64,000 nt of DNA from a bacterium (GTDB lineage Bacteria; JAGOBX01). Numbering within the stretch: position 1 is the first letter of the stretch; every line of letters starts with the position of its first letter. A program made the position numbers and the translations under genes. The notes beneath the pieces are model-generated. The model worked only from the letters and a program-made list of their open reading frames with translations, did no database searches and was not told the DNA's origin. The stretch covers positions 1-64,000 of the forward strand of contig JAKPEO010000131.1 in the NCBI GenBank assembly GCA_029551925.1, given 5' to 3'. Positions 8,824 to 16,659 of the stretch are shown piece by piece.

Positions 8824-11004
8824 ATGGAAAATATTTTGGGATTATCTCGGAAAATAGACAATAAAAGTTTGGATATCATATTTTCTACAAAAAATTCCGC
8901 GACTGATTATTCAATAGAAGCGCGTTTCGGCAAGACAATAGTATGCTGCAATATGGTAATCGGTAAAACATTGGAATTGAGTTCAGTTAATACTAAGCCA
9001 ATGATAAGCGTGTATTATGCGGAACGTTATTATTCATTTGGAGTGATACCGACTAATTATTTTAAGCGCGAAGACAATAAATCGGCGCGCGAGATAAGAT
9101 TGAATGTTTTTTTTAATGATTGCGTAAACGCGGTATTTAGATATTTAATAAAAAATAATGTGTTTATTTCATTGATAGTGACCGCAGTAGAAGATGGCTA
9201 TTCGCCGGAATTTCCAGCGTCTATCGGCTTATCGCTGATGCTTGCGCTGCTGTCTAATTTTCAATCTCAACCATTTGCCGCTATTCGCATAGTTGATATA
9301 GAAGGCAAATATTTCAAAAATCCTGATTTTGACGCGATAAAATTCAGCAGATTAGATTTATTAGTCGCGGCTACTGAAAACGAACTCATTAATATAAATT
9401 CTTCGGCAGACGATGTATCAATTGTTTATTTATTAGGCGCGATAGGATATACTAAAACTTTTTTAGACGAGACGATAAAATTTCAAAAAGAATTTATCGA
9501 GTATTTAAAAGAAAATTTTAATATGGAGAACACTAATAAAAAAATAGAATTTATTTACAATGACGATAAAGCGATTGCAAAATTTAATGATAAATACAGC
9601 GCTGAAATAATAAAATTAGTAGAAACATTTGAAAACAACGCTATTTTTTCATTGGAAATAAATTCATTGGTAAAAAGAATAATAAATGAAAATATGGCTG
9701 ACAGCAAAAACATATTTCAGCCATTGCAGATAACATTTTTATTTTATGAATTAATGACAAAAATTTTAAAAGAGATTTTGATATGTCAACATAAACGACT
9801 TGACATCAGGCAATTTAATGAATTTCGAGAAATTACTTGCGAATTCGGGAAATTGCCGTCTGCGCACGGTTCGGGAATTTTTAGAATTGGCCACACTGCT
9901 GTAATGTCTGTAATAACTTTGTGTCCGCTGAATCAATCGTATTGGAATTTGAGCATAGAGGGTTTTCAGCGCCAGACGCTAATAAATAATATGTTTTTTC
10001 ATTATTTTAGCACTGGCGGTGTTAGTGCGAGCAGATTGGAAAAATTTGAAGAATATGCCAATATAGTATTAGATAAAATTATTCAGAGACCATTGCCGCC
10101 ACTTTCAACTTTGCCGTATGTTAAAAGAATAATCCACGAAATTTTATCAACTGAGGGCTCGACTTTGTCCGCGACTATCAATGCCGCGCATTTAGCATTG
10201 AAAGATGCTGGCGTGAAATTAAAATATGATTTTGCCGCAGCAGAAGGCGCAATATATTTTAATAATTCGGACGATTTTATTTTGCTTGCAGATATGACTG
10301 GCACTGAAAAATTATGCGCTGACGCTTTGATTAATTTAGTGGCGTCAGAAGACGGTATAATTGCGTTTAATTTCAAAGCGCAGAAATGCGGAGTAAAATT
10401 CGAGACATTAAACAAGATTATCGACCAGCAGCATAGTAATGTTTTGTATATAAAAAACAAAATAAATTCTGTAATTGCCAAACCGCGCGAGTCAATGCAT
10501 CCTAATGTTCAAGAAACAATGATATTTCATTTGAATCCTAATAAAATATACAATGTAGTAGGTCAAAACTCTGAATATCTTAATCAGATAAAACATAAGA
10601 CAAATTGCGATATTTTTATAGAAAACGATGGATTCGTAATTATTGTAAAGCGCGATAATTTTAGTAATTTAGCAGAAGCGAAAAGTTTACTTGTTGCGCG
10701 GGCAGTAGCGGCCGAAGCAACTTGTGATAGCGATATTTGTAAAGTTGATGCATCAAAAACTGAATATTCCGAAGGCGATATAGTTTCAGCGAGAGTAGTA
10801 AAACTTCTGCCGTTTGGAATATATGTAGAAACGGAATTTGGTGCGAAAGGACCGGTTTATTTATCAGAATTAGCAGACGGCAATCTTACGAAGCCGGAAG
10901 AATTTGTGAAATTAGGAGATATTATTAATGTCGTTATAACCGAGATAGATGGATTTAATTATAAATTCAGCCATCGAAAATTTTTGGAACAAAGTAATAA
11001 ATAA
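8824..11004 (+). CDS. PNPase-like protein with RNase PH x2, KH and S1; predicted catalytically dead (paralogue B)
   Basis: 726 residues, close to normal PNPase length. The first PH domain carries YYSFGVIPTNYFKRED (69-84), then an SRLDLLVAATE segment and the helical linker. The second PH domain begins near LPSAHGSGIFRIG and has STEGSTLS at 442-449 where PNPase has ESNGSSS. The metal site is gone: by eye, E. coli D486, D492 and K494 align with Lys, Leu and Asn in the stretch at 489-508. The KRREIGHG stretch is also replaced. A KH domain follows, with its GxxG loop degraded to GQNS at 580-583, then an S1 domain from about 647 (GDIVSARVVKLLPFGIYV). RNA binding through S1 is plausible, but phosphorolysis is not expected. 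It lies between paralogue A (21-base gap) and a diguanylate cyclase (3-base gap). Confidence 0.75.
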   Translation: MENILGLSRKIDNKSLDIIFSTKNSATDYSIEARFGKTIVCCNMVIGKTLELSSVNTKPMISVYYAERYYSFGVIPTNYFKREDNKSAREIRLNVFFNDCVNAVFRYLIKNNVFISLIVTAVEDGYSPEFPASIGLSLMLALLSNFQSQPFAAIRIVDIEGKYFKNPDFDAIKFSRLDLLVAATENELININSSADDVSIVYLLGAIGYTKTFLDETIKFQKEFIEYLKENFNMENTNKKIEFIYNDDKAIAKFNDKYSAEIIKLVETFENNAIFSLEINSLVKRIINENMADSKNIFQPLQITFLFYELMTKILKEILICQHKRLDIRQFNEFREITCEFGKLPSAHGSGIFRIGHTAVMSVITLCPLNQSYWNLSIEGFQRQTLINNMFFHYFSTGGVSASRLEKFEEYANIVLDKIIQRPLPPLSTLPYVKRIIHEILSTEGSTLSATINAAHLALKDAGVKLKYDFAAAEGAIYFNNSDDFILLADMTGTEKLCADALINLVASEDGIIAFNFKAQKCGVKFETLNKIIDQQHSNVLYIKNKINSVIAKPRESMHPNVQETMIFHLNPNKIYNVVGQNSEYLNQIKHKTNCDIFIENDGFVIIVKRDNFSNLAEAKSLLVARAVAAEATCDSDICKVDASKTEYSEGDIVSARVVKLLPFGIYVETEFGAKGPVYLSELADGNLTKPEEFVKLGDIINVVITEIDGFNYKFSHRKFLEQSNK

Positions 11005-11007
11005 CAA

Positions 11008-12765
11008 ATGAAAAAAATATTATCTAACAAAATACAAAAGAGCAGAAAACTTTATAAAAAAATATTATATTTTGTGATTTTTTTGTTTGGCTTTATTTTA
11101 TTTATTTTTTCAAGCGTAATATATATTCGCAATTTAGAGAGCGAAAATAATTATAAAAATAAATTATTAGAAAAAGACCGAACAATATTTGAATTTTATT
11201 TTAATGAATTTTTTAAAAATCTAAAATCCAAGAAAATAGAGCATTTTATAAACGATATATTTAAACGAAGCGAATATTTACATCATTTGATATATTATGA
11301 TATTGATTTTGCTGTTTTAAAATATTTTTCAAAAGATAATTTAAAAATAGATGATTTGCCAAAAGCGTCAAAAAGTCAAAAAAATTTTGATACTTATGTT
11401 AATACTATATTAGTATCAGTATATGTATTTCCAGTATATTTTGAAGATAAATTAATTGGTTATATACAGATAGGATATAATGCCGAATATTTTAAAAATA
11501 TTACAATAGATAATGTTAAGACGATTATTGTAGCAGTGCTGCTGACTTTGCTTTTTTTGATATTGTTAATTTCGCGTATGACGAATAAGATAATAGCGCC
11601 AATCAGGCAGATTGTTGATTCTGCCGAACAAGTTCGAAATGCCAAAAATATTCAAAAAATCGAAGAGATAAAAACAAATGACGAGATAGAAGAATTAGTG
11701 AAATCATTTAATTTTATCACAACAAATCTACAAGATAGAATTAGGGATTTGTCGGTTATTCAATCATTAGCATTAGAGATAAATTCGGAATTGGAAAAAG
11801 ATAGATTGCTGAATAAAATTGCAAAAATATTTGCAGATATAGGCAACTGCGAGTATTCTGCGGTATTGCTTTTAAATGAAAAAAAAAATGCACTGTCATT
11901 GGCTGCAGGATTGAATTTAATAAATCATAATTATAATGTTAAATTGAATGAAGGAGTTGCTGGCGCTGCGATATTTACTGGAAATTATAAATTGGTTAAT
12001 AATATTGCCCGCTATCCTGATTATTTGATGTTTTATCATCCTGACGAATTGAAAAAAAGCAAAGACAAAGAATTATTGGCTTTGCCATTAGCGGTAAAAG
12101 ATGAAGTTATAGGCGCTGTATGTCTTGCTGCGCGAAAGCAAAATAAAAAAATTGAAAATTATGAAATAATATTTTTTCAAACTATCGCTAATTCTGCTGC
12201 GATAGCAATTGAAAATGCAAATTTATATGAGTTAGCAATAACTGATGGTTTGACAAAACTGTATATACATCGCTATTTTCAGATGAAATTAGACGAAGAA
12301 ATAAATTATCTTACAGCAGAAGAAAAATCGTTGTGTTTGATAATGCTTGATATTGATTATTTTAAAAAGTTGAATGATACTTATGGTCATCAGCAAGGCG
12401 ATATTGTTTTGAAAAAAGTCGCAGAATTATTAAAAAAATCAGTAAGAATAGCAGATGTCCATAAAATTATGCGTCGCGCAGATACAGTCGCGCGTTACGG
12501 CGGTGAAGAATTTGCGATTATTTTACCCGACACTAATTATAAAGGAGCAGCTATTGTAGCAGAACGGATTAGACATATAATTCAAGAATATGAATTTCCG
12601 AGCGCAGATAAACCGCTGCGAATTACAGTGAGTTTAGGTATAGCCGAATACGACCAAAAAATGACAAAAAGCGAATTTATTGAGGCGGCAGATAAAGCAT
12701 TGTATTATTCTAAAAAAACCGGGCGTAATAAAATTACGCTTTATAAGGATATTGTATCAAAATAA
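11008..12765 (+). CDS. Membrane diguanylate cyclase (TM sensor, HAMP, GAF, GGDEF)
   Basis: 585 residues. Transmembrane helices near 18-38 and 165-190 flank an extracytoplasmic sensor of about 125 residues. A HAMP-like segment, a GAF domain (VIQSLALEINSELE onward) and a GGDEF domain follow. The active site is GGEEF at 498-502, and the metal-binding DIDYFKKLNDTYGH motif is intact. An RxxD inhibitory site (R489 to D492) lies five residues before it, so product inhibition by c-di-GMP is expected. No EAL or HD-GYP partner is present. It starts 3 bases after the PNPase-like gene, so the two are surely co-transcribed. E. coli PNPase is known to respond to c-di-GMP, which makes the pairing notable. 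Confidence 0.9.
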   Translation: MKKILSNKIQKSRKLYKKILYFVIFLFGFILFIFSSVIYIRNLESENNYKNKLLEKDRTIFEFYFNEFFKNLKSKKIEHFINDIFKRSEYLHHLIYYDIDFAVLKYFSKDNLKIDDLPKASKSQKNFDTYVNTILVSVYVFPVYFEDKLIGYIQIGYNAEYFKNITIDNVKTIIVAVLLTLLFLILLISRMTNKIIAPIRQIVDSAEQVRNAKNIQKIEEIKTNDEIEELVKSFNFITTNLQDRIRDLSVIQSLALEINSELEKDRLLNKIAKIFADIGNCEYSAVLLLNEKKNALSLAAGLNLINHNYNVKLNEGVAGAAIFTGNYKLVNNIARYPDYLMFYHPDELKKSKDKELLALPLAVKDEVIGAVCLAARKQNKKIENYEIIFFQTIANSAAIAIENANLYELAITDGLTKLYIHRYFQMKLDEEINYLTAEEKSLCLIMLDIDYFKKLNDTYGHQQGDIVLKKVAELLKKSVRIADVHKIMRRADTVARYGGEEFAIILPDTNYKGAAIVAERIRHIIQEYEFPSADKPLRITVSLGIAEYDQKMTKSEFIEAADKALYYSKKTGRNKITLYKDIVSK

Positions 12766-12870
12766 AAAAATTGCGTTTTATATGCAAATAATTATGGTGA
12801 AATAAAAATTAATTTTTATTTTTATAGGTTCGCGTTGCGCTTTTTTTCAGATAATTATTTTAGAATACTA

Positions 12871-12899
12871 TTGACAATAAAAAGTATTTTAATTAAAAT
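12871..12899 (+). promoter_or_regulatory. Promoter for the GYF-type lipoprotein gene
   Basis: TTGACA at 12871-12876 and TAAAAT at 12894-12899 are separated by 17 bases, about 45 bases before the ATG at 12944. An AAGGGGG ribosome-binding site follows. The 178-base gap before the gene shows nothing else except an AT-only inverted repeat near 12802-12822. Confidence 0.7.
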
Positions 12900-12943
12900 A
12901 ATAAAAATAATTTTGTTGATTATTTTTTTAAGGGGGATTTTTT

Positions 12944-13696
12944 ATGAAAAAAGCTTTTATGTTTGTGGTAGCGGCAGTATTAATAATTTCTTGTTCTACG
13001 ACAAATGTATTAAAAAAATCGGCTACATATTCGTTTAAGTCAGAGCCGATAAATGTGAAGTATAATGTTACATTAGGCAAGGAAATAAGAGGCGAAGCGA
13101 CAATCAGTAGATTTTTATTAATTACTGTGCCGTTCACTCGAACAGTAGCAGATAATATATTTTATGCAGAGCAGGAAAACAACAATAGTTTAAATATGAT
13201 ATTAAAGCCATTTAAGGATTTATTAGGCGCGGGCGGTATAGCGGAATTAGCAAAAGCGACAGCGGCTTATAATGCTTGCAAAGACGGAAATTTCGATGTT
13301 ATTATTGCGCCTGTATATGAAGTGACAGTATCTGATTATTTTGTATTTAAGACAGTTACTGCGAAAGTTCGCGGCCGCGGTGCGTATTTAACAGATATAT
13401 TAGTAGAAAATCAGATTCCCACTCGTGAATTAAATTTAATGAATATTCCACAGCAGCAGCCATCATCATCGGCGCCGACAGCGATTATACCATCGCTTGC
13501 GCCAGTAAAACCTACTGTTGCGCCTTCAAAAAAACCCGATAGAAACAAATCATATTTTTTAATGCTTAACAATCAAAAATATGGTCCTGTATCAGTTAAA
13601 CAAATAGAAGATTTGAAGAGTATGGGATATTGCAATAATGATTCAATAATAATAGATCCTGATACAAATGCAAATTACAAAGTCGGCGATTTATAA
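12944..13696 (+). CDS. Lipoprotein with C-terminal GYF_2-like domain
   Basis: 250 residues. The signal peptide ends I-I-S-C with Cys17 as the lipid site. The central domain (about 30-160) contains two AxxGGIAELAKATAAYNA-type hydrophobic segments and is not a family I can name. A Pro/Ser/Ala-rich linker (about 165-195) leads to a C-terminal stretch starting YFLMLNNQKYGPVSVKQI. That matches the GYF_2 (DUF4339) pattern of a short YxxxNGxxxGP start followed by a helix and a xxGx(I/L)xxxxxV element. GYF_2 domains usually bind proline-rich peptides and are common at the C-termini of envelope proteins. The gene has its own promoter and terminator. Its role is unknown. Confidence 0.65.
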   Translation: MKKAFMFVVAAVLIISCSTTNVLKKSATYSFKSEPINVKYNVTLGKEIRGEATISRFLLITVPFTRTVADNIFYAEQENNNSLNMILKPFKDLLGAGGIAELAKATAAYNACKDGNFDVIIAPVYEVTVSDYFVFKTVTAKVRGRGAYLTDILVENQIPTRELNLMNIPQQQPSSSAPTAIIPSLAPVKPTVAPSKKPDRNKSYFLMLNNQKYGPVSVKQIEDLKSMGYCNNDSIIIDPDTNANYKVGDL

Positions 13697-13710
13697 TAAA
13701 ATAAAATTAA

Positions 13711-13750
13711 AGTTGAGCAGTTAAAAAAATAAAAAACTGCTCAACTTTTT
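13711..13750 (+). terminator. Intrinsic terminator, immediately before the next start codon
   Basis: An 11-bp perfect stem, AGTTGAGCAGT (13711-13721) with its complement at 13736-13746, has a 14-base A-rich loop and is followed by a run of T to 13750. The next gene starts 9 bases later (13759), which leaves no room for a separate promoter. Confidence 0.85.
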
Positions 13751-13758
13751 CCGAATGA

Positions 13759-14502
13759 ATGAAATATTGTTTTATAGCAGATGTCCATTCTAATTTACCT
13801 GCATTAGAAGAAATAATAAGCGCTTCGCGCAAATTTTTAATTGATAAATATATATGTTTAGGCGATATGGTTGGATATGGCCCGTATCCTAATGAAACTG
13901 TAGATTTAATAAAAACTCTGGTATTTACAAGTTGCGGTGGAAATCACGATTTTGCCGCGATTGGCAGATTAGAAAAAGATGATTTTAATAAACTTGCGAG
14001 GCAAGCGATAGAATGGACTGAAAGTGTTTTGACTGATACTTCAATAAAATATCTAAATACATTAGAACCATCAAAAAAAATCGAAGATAAATTTGAAATA
14101 GTGCACGGTGCATTAACTAATCCACTGACTGACTATATTATAAATAAATGGATTGCTGTTTCAAATTTTAAATTAATGACCACTCGAATCTGTTTTTTCG
14201 GGCATACGCATATTCCTCGAATTTTTGCATTAAATGAACATAATAATTCTCCAGAAATAATAGATATAAAAATAAATGAAAAAATAAAATTGAATATTGA
14301 TAATTTTAGATATTTAATAAATCCGGGGAGCGCAGGACAGCCGCGCGACGGTAATCCTGATGCCGCTTACTGTGTGTTTGATACTGATGATTGTTCTATA
14401 ATTTTTTTGCGAGCGGAATACTCAGTCCACCAAATACAGCAAGAAATGCAAAGATTAAAATTTCCTGAATATTTAACTACAAGATTAAGTTTGGGAGTAT
14501 AA
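13759..14502 (+). CDS. YfcE/MJ0936-type metallophosphoesterase
   Basis: 247 residues of the calcineurin-like phosphoesterase superfamily. The metal-binding motifs occur in order: IADVHSN at the N-terminus (D-x-H), LGDMVGYGP (GD), GGNHDF (GNHD) and FGHTHIP (GHTH), closing with an NPGSAGQPRDG motif typical of this subgroup. Substrates in the subgroup are varied, including phosphodiesters, nucleotides and protein phosphate, and cannot be assigned here. It begins 9 bases after a terminator tail with no clear ribosome-binding site, so it may be translated leaderless or from read-through RNA. rsfS follows 20 bases downstream. Confidence 0.88.
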   Translation: MKYCFIADVHSNLPALEEIISASRKFLIDKYICLGDMVGYGPYPNETVDLIKTLVFTSCGGNHDFAAIGRLEKDDFNKLARQAIEWTESVLTDTSIKYLNTLEPSKKIEDKFEIVHGALTNPLTDYIINKWIAVSNFKLMTTRICFFGHTHIPRIFALNEHNNSPEIIDIKINEKIKLNIDNFRYLINPGSAGQPRDGNPDAAYCVFDTDDCSIIFLRAEYSVHQIQQEMQRLKFPEYLTTRLSLGV

Positions 14503-14522
14503 TAAAGGAGGGTATTGAAATT

Positions 14523-14870
14523 TTGGAAGTGACAGAATTAAAAAAAATAATTTTGACTGCTATTGAAGATAAAAAGGGATTTGACACAGAAGAAATTGAA
14601 GTAGGTCATCTTACATCAATCGCCGATTGGTTTATAATAACAGAAGGCAATTCTAGTCGTCATCTTAAAGCAATAGCAGACGAGATAATCAGCATCGCTA
14701 AAAGAAACAAATATGAAATTTTGTCAGTGGAAGGCAGAGACGATTTAGAAACCGGCTGGATTTTAATTGATTTGGGAAATATAATAGTTCATATATTTAC
14801 AGAAGAAAAGCGCAGACGCTTTAATTTGGAAGAATTTTGGAAGACCGAATTAAAAAAACTTAAACGATAA
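14523..14870 (+). CDS. rsfS: Ribosomal silencing factor RsfS (Iojap)
   Basis: 115 residues, the usual length. The Iojap core is visible: an EVGHLTSIADWFIITEG segment, NSSRHLKAIADEI, then GWILIDLGNIIVHIF and an RRFNLEEFW tail. RsfS binds L14 and blocks joining of the ribosomal subunits when nutrients are short. The start is TTG at 14523, chosen because AGGAGG at 14507-14512 lies 10 bases before it; the in-frame GTG at 14529 is too far away. Many bacteria pair rsfS with nadD, but here it follows a metallophosphoesterase. Confidence 0.92.
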   Translation: MEVTELKKIILTAIEDKKGFDTEEIEVGHLTSIADWFIITEGNSSRHLKAIADEIISIAKRNKYEILSVEGRDDLETGWILIDLGNIIVHIFTEEKRRRFNLEEFWKTELKKLKR

Positions 14871-14886
14871 AAAAAATAAAAAAAAG

Positions 14887-14915
14887 TTGAAAAATTAATA
14901 ATATATTTTTAGAAT
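14887..14915 (+). promoter_or_regulatory. Promoter for the lipoprotein/TPR gene run
   Basis: TTGAAA (14887-14892) and TAGAAT (14910-14915) are spaced by 17 bases, 42 bases before the ATG at 14958. An AAGGGGG ribosome-binding site precedes the ATG. It probably drives 14958 to 18956. Confidence 0.6.
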
Positions 14916-14957
14916 ATTATAGATTATAGCATTTTGTTTTGAAGGGGGAAATTTTTT

Positions 14958-15716
14958 ATGAAAAAGATAGTGTTATTATTAATTGCAGTATTTTCCATTT
15001 TAATTTTTAGCTGTTCTACGCGAATGGTTGATAAAGCACAGAAATTGGAATTAGGGATAAAAGAATCTAATGCTGAAATAATAGAATTAGCTGCGCGTGA
15101 CGCGGCAACGCAAATAGTGACTGTGCCGCTGTTGAAGATAGATAAAAAATATGTAGTAATGTCTGCTGAACAAGTAGAAAAAACAGATGCACCTTTAAAT
15201 TCGCTGATAGAAGATTGTATTATAAGTTCATTAGCAAAAGGCGGATTTTCAGTGTATGAACGAGATAAAGATATTTTAGTGAGATTAGCGTATCAAGAAG
15301 GCGCAGATAAATTAAAGTCATTTACTCTACCGCCGTCAAGTTCTACAAATATTAGTGAATTGCCAAAATACGATATAGACTACGGTCAGAAAGCGCAAAT
15401 AGTGCCGTCAAAAGTAACAGAAAAGTTAGGCACAGACGGATTAGATGCTGCTGATTGTGTGATAAGTTATAGAGTTTTAGAATCAGGTGTAAAATATTAT
15501 AAAATCAATGAAAATGATGAAGCAGGTTATACTCAAGTAAAAAGAATAGCGCTTGTTAAATTGCATATAAGAATAATTGACAGCAAGAGCGGAAAGATAA
15601 TTTGGGCTGATACATTATCAGGCGTCGCAGAAGATTTAGTGTCAAGACAACTGGTAAAATATTTAGAAAAAACCGGCTATAAATTTTATCCGCACACATT
15701 GCCGCTGCAGAAATAA
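14958..15716 (+). CDS. Outer-membrane lipoprotein, FlgO/CsgG-like
   Basis: 252 residues. The signal peptide ends I-F-S-C with Cys19 as the lipid site. The body has the layout of FlgO or CsgG-type lipoproteins: a short segment asking for paired subunits (LNSLIEDCIISSLAKGGF), then a central ADCVISYRVLESG strand and a C-terminal IRIIDSKSGKIIWADTLSG strand pair. That last pattern recurs in lipoproteins that assemble in the outer membrane. The assignment is by pattern only. The gene heads a run of envelope genes, followed 19 bases later by a TPR protein, so a structural or assembly role in the envelope is inferred. Confidence 0.5.
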   Translation: MKKIVLLLIAVFSILIFSCSTRMVDKAQKLELGIKESNAEIIELAARDAATQIVTVPLLKIDKKYVVMSAEQVEKTDAPLNSLIEDCIISSLAKGGFSVYERDKDILVRLAYQEGADKLKSFTLPPSSSTNISELPKYDIDYGQKAQIVPSKVTEKLGTDGLDAADCVISYRVLESGVKYYKINENDEAGYTQVKRIALVKLHIRIIDSKSGKIIWADTLSGVAEDLVSRQLVKYLEKTGYKFYPHTLPLQK

Positions 15717-15735
15717 AAAATCCCGGAGGCGAAAT

Positions 15736-16638
15736 ATGTATAAAAATATTAAATTGAAAACAATAATATGTTTTTTAGGGTGCCTATTAGCATTTGGCAA
15801 ATATGATATTTATGCAGCATCAGCAACTGTTCAGGATAATTATCTTTATGCTATTAGATTAATGAATTCTGAAAGATATCAAGCGGCGATTGTAGAATTG
15901 AAAAATATATTGACGCAAACCAATAATCCGGTATGGGTGTCTTCAACATTATATTTATTAGGTAAATGTTATTACGAACTTCAAGATTATACAGAAGCGC
16001 GGCAGTATTTGACAAGAGTCCAGAAAAATTATCCGAAATCAAAATTTATAAATTTTGTTAAGGAATTGTTAAATGAACTCGATAAAAAAACGGCAGCGCT
16101 GCAGCTTGAAACTTCGGATAAAGAACAAATAACTGAAAAAATAATGGAATTCAGCGGGCAGCAGAACCCGCCGCGTGTCGAACAAAAAATTGTAATAGAT
16201 GAAAATAGAAAAAATATTACAATCGAAGAGCGCAGACAAGTTAATTTAACAGAAGAAGATTTAGAGCGAGTCAAGAGATTAGAAAGATATGTAAAAGAAG
16301 GCAATGATTATTTTGCATTAAATAAATTTGAGCAAGCGTTAGATGCATATCAACGAGCGTATGCGATAGATAGAGATAATAGCGTAGTAAAATATAATTT
16401 AGCGGTTACTCATTTGCGTCTTGAAAATTTTGCAGATGCAAATTATTTTTTTGAAGATGTGTATAAACGCAATCCGGAAGACAGAGAAGCTTTAAAATAT
16501 GTAGCGTTTACTTATATGAAATTAAATAAGCCGGCATTGGCTTATGCTTATTGGGTAAGATTATTAAGATTAGATCCTAATAATCAAATAGCACAAAGAT
16601 ATGTTAAAGAGTTAGAAAAAATGGTTAAACAGCGATAG
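15736..16638 (+). CDS. Exported TPR protein
   Basis: 300 residues. A signal peptide (about 1-28, ending near IYAAS) is followed by one block of TPR-like repeats (about 37-115, including LYLLGKCYYELQDYTEARQY). A charged linker then leads to a second block of three TPRs (about 190-295, starting GNDYFALNKFEQALDAYQ). TPRs bind other proteins, so a periplasmic scaffold role is inferred. A GGAGG ribosome-binding site lies 7 bases before the ATG. It sits between the FlgO-like lipoprotein and the barrel/zinc-ribbon/TPR protein, which suggests the three work together. Confidence 0.75.
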   Translation: MYKNIKLKTIICFLGCLLAFGKYDIYAASATVQDNYLYAIRLMNSERYQAAIVELKNILTQTNNPVWVSSTLYLLGKCYYELQDYTEARQYLTRVQKNYPKSKFINFVKELLNELDKKTAALQLETSDKEQITEKIMEFSGQQNPPRVEQKIVIDENRKNITIEERRQVNLTEEDLERVKRLERYVKEGNDYFALNKFEQALDAYQRAYAIDRDNSVVKYNLAVTHLRLENFADANYFFEDVYKRNPEDREALKYVAFTYMKLNKPALAYAYWVRLLRLDPNNQIAQRYVKELEKMVKQR

Positions 16639-16659
16639 AAAAAAAGGGAGAAAAAAATA

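Noticed and set aside
12835-13038. Small plus-strand open frame in front of the lipoprotein gene
   Set aside because: It has no ribosome-binding site, contains the promoter at 12871-12899 and overlaps the lipoprotein gene in another frame.
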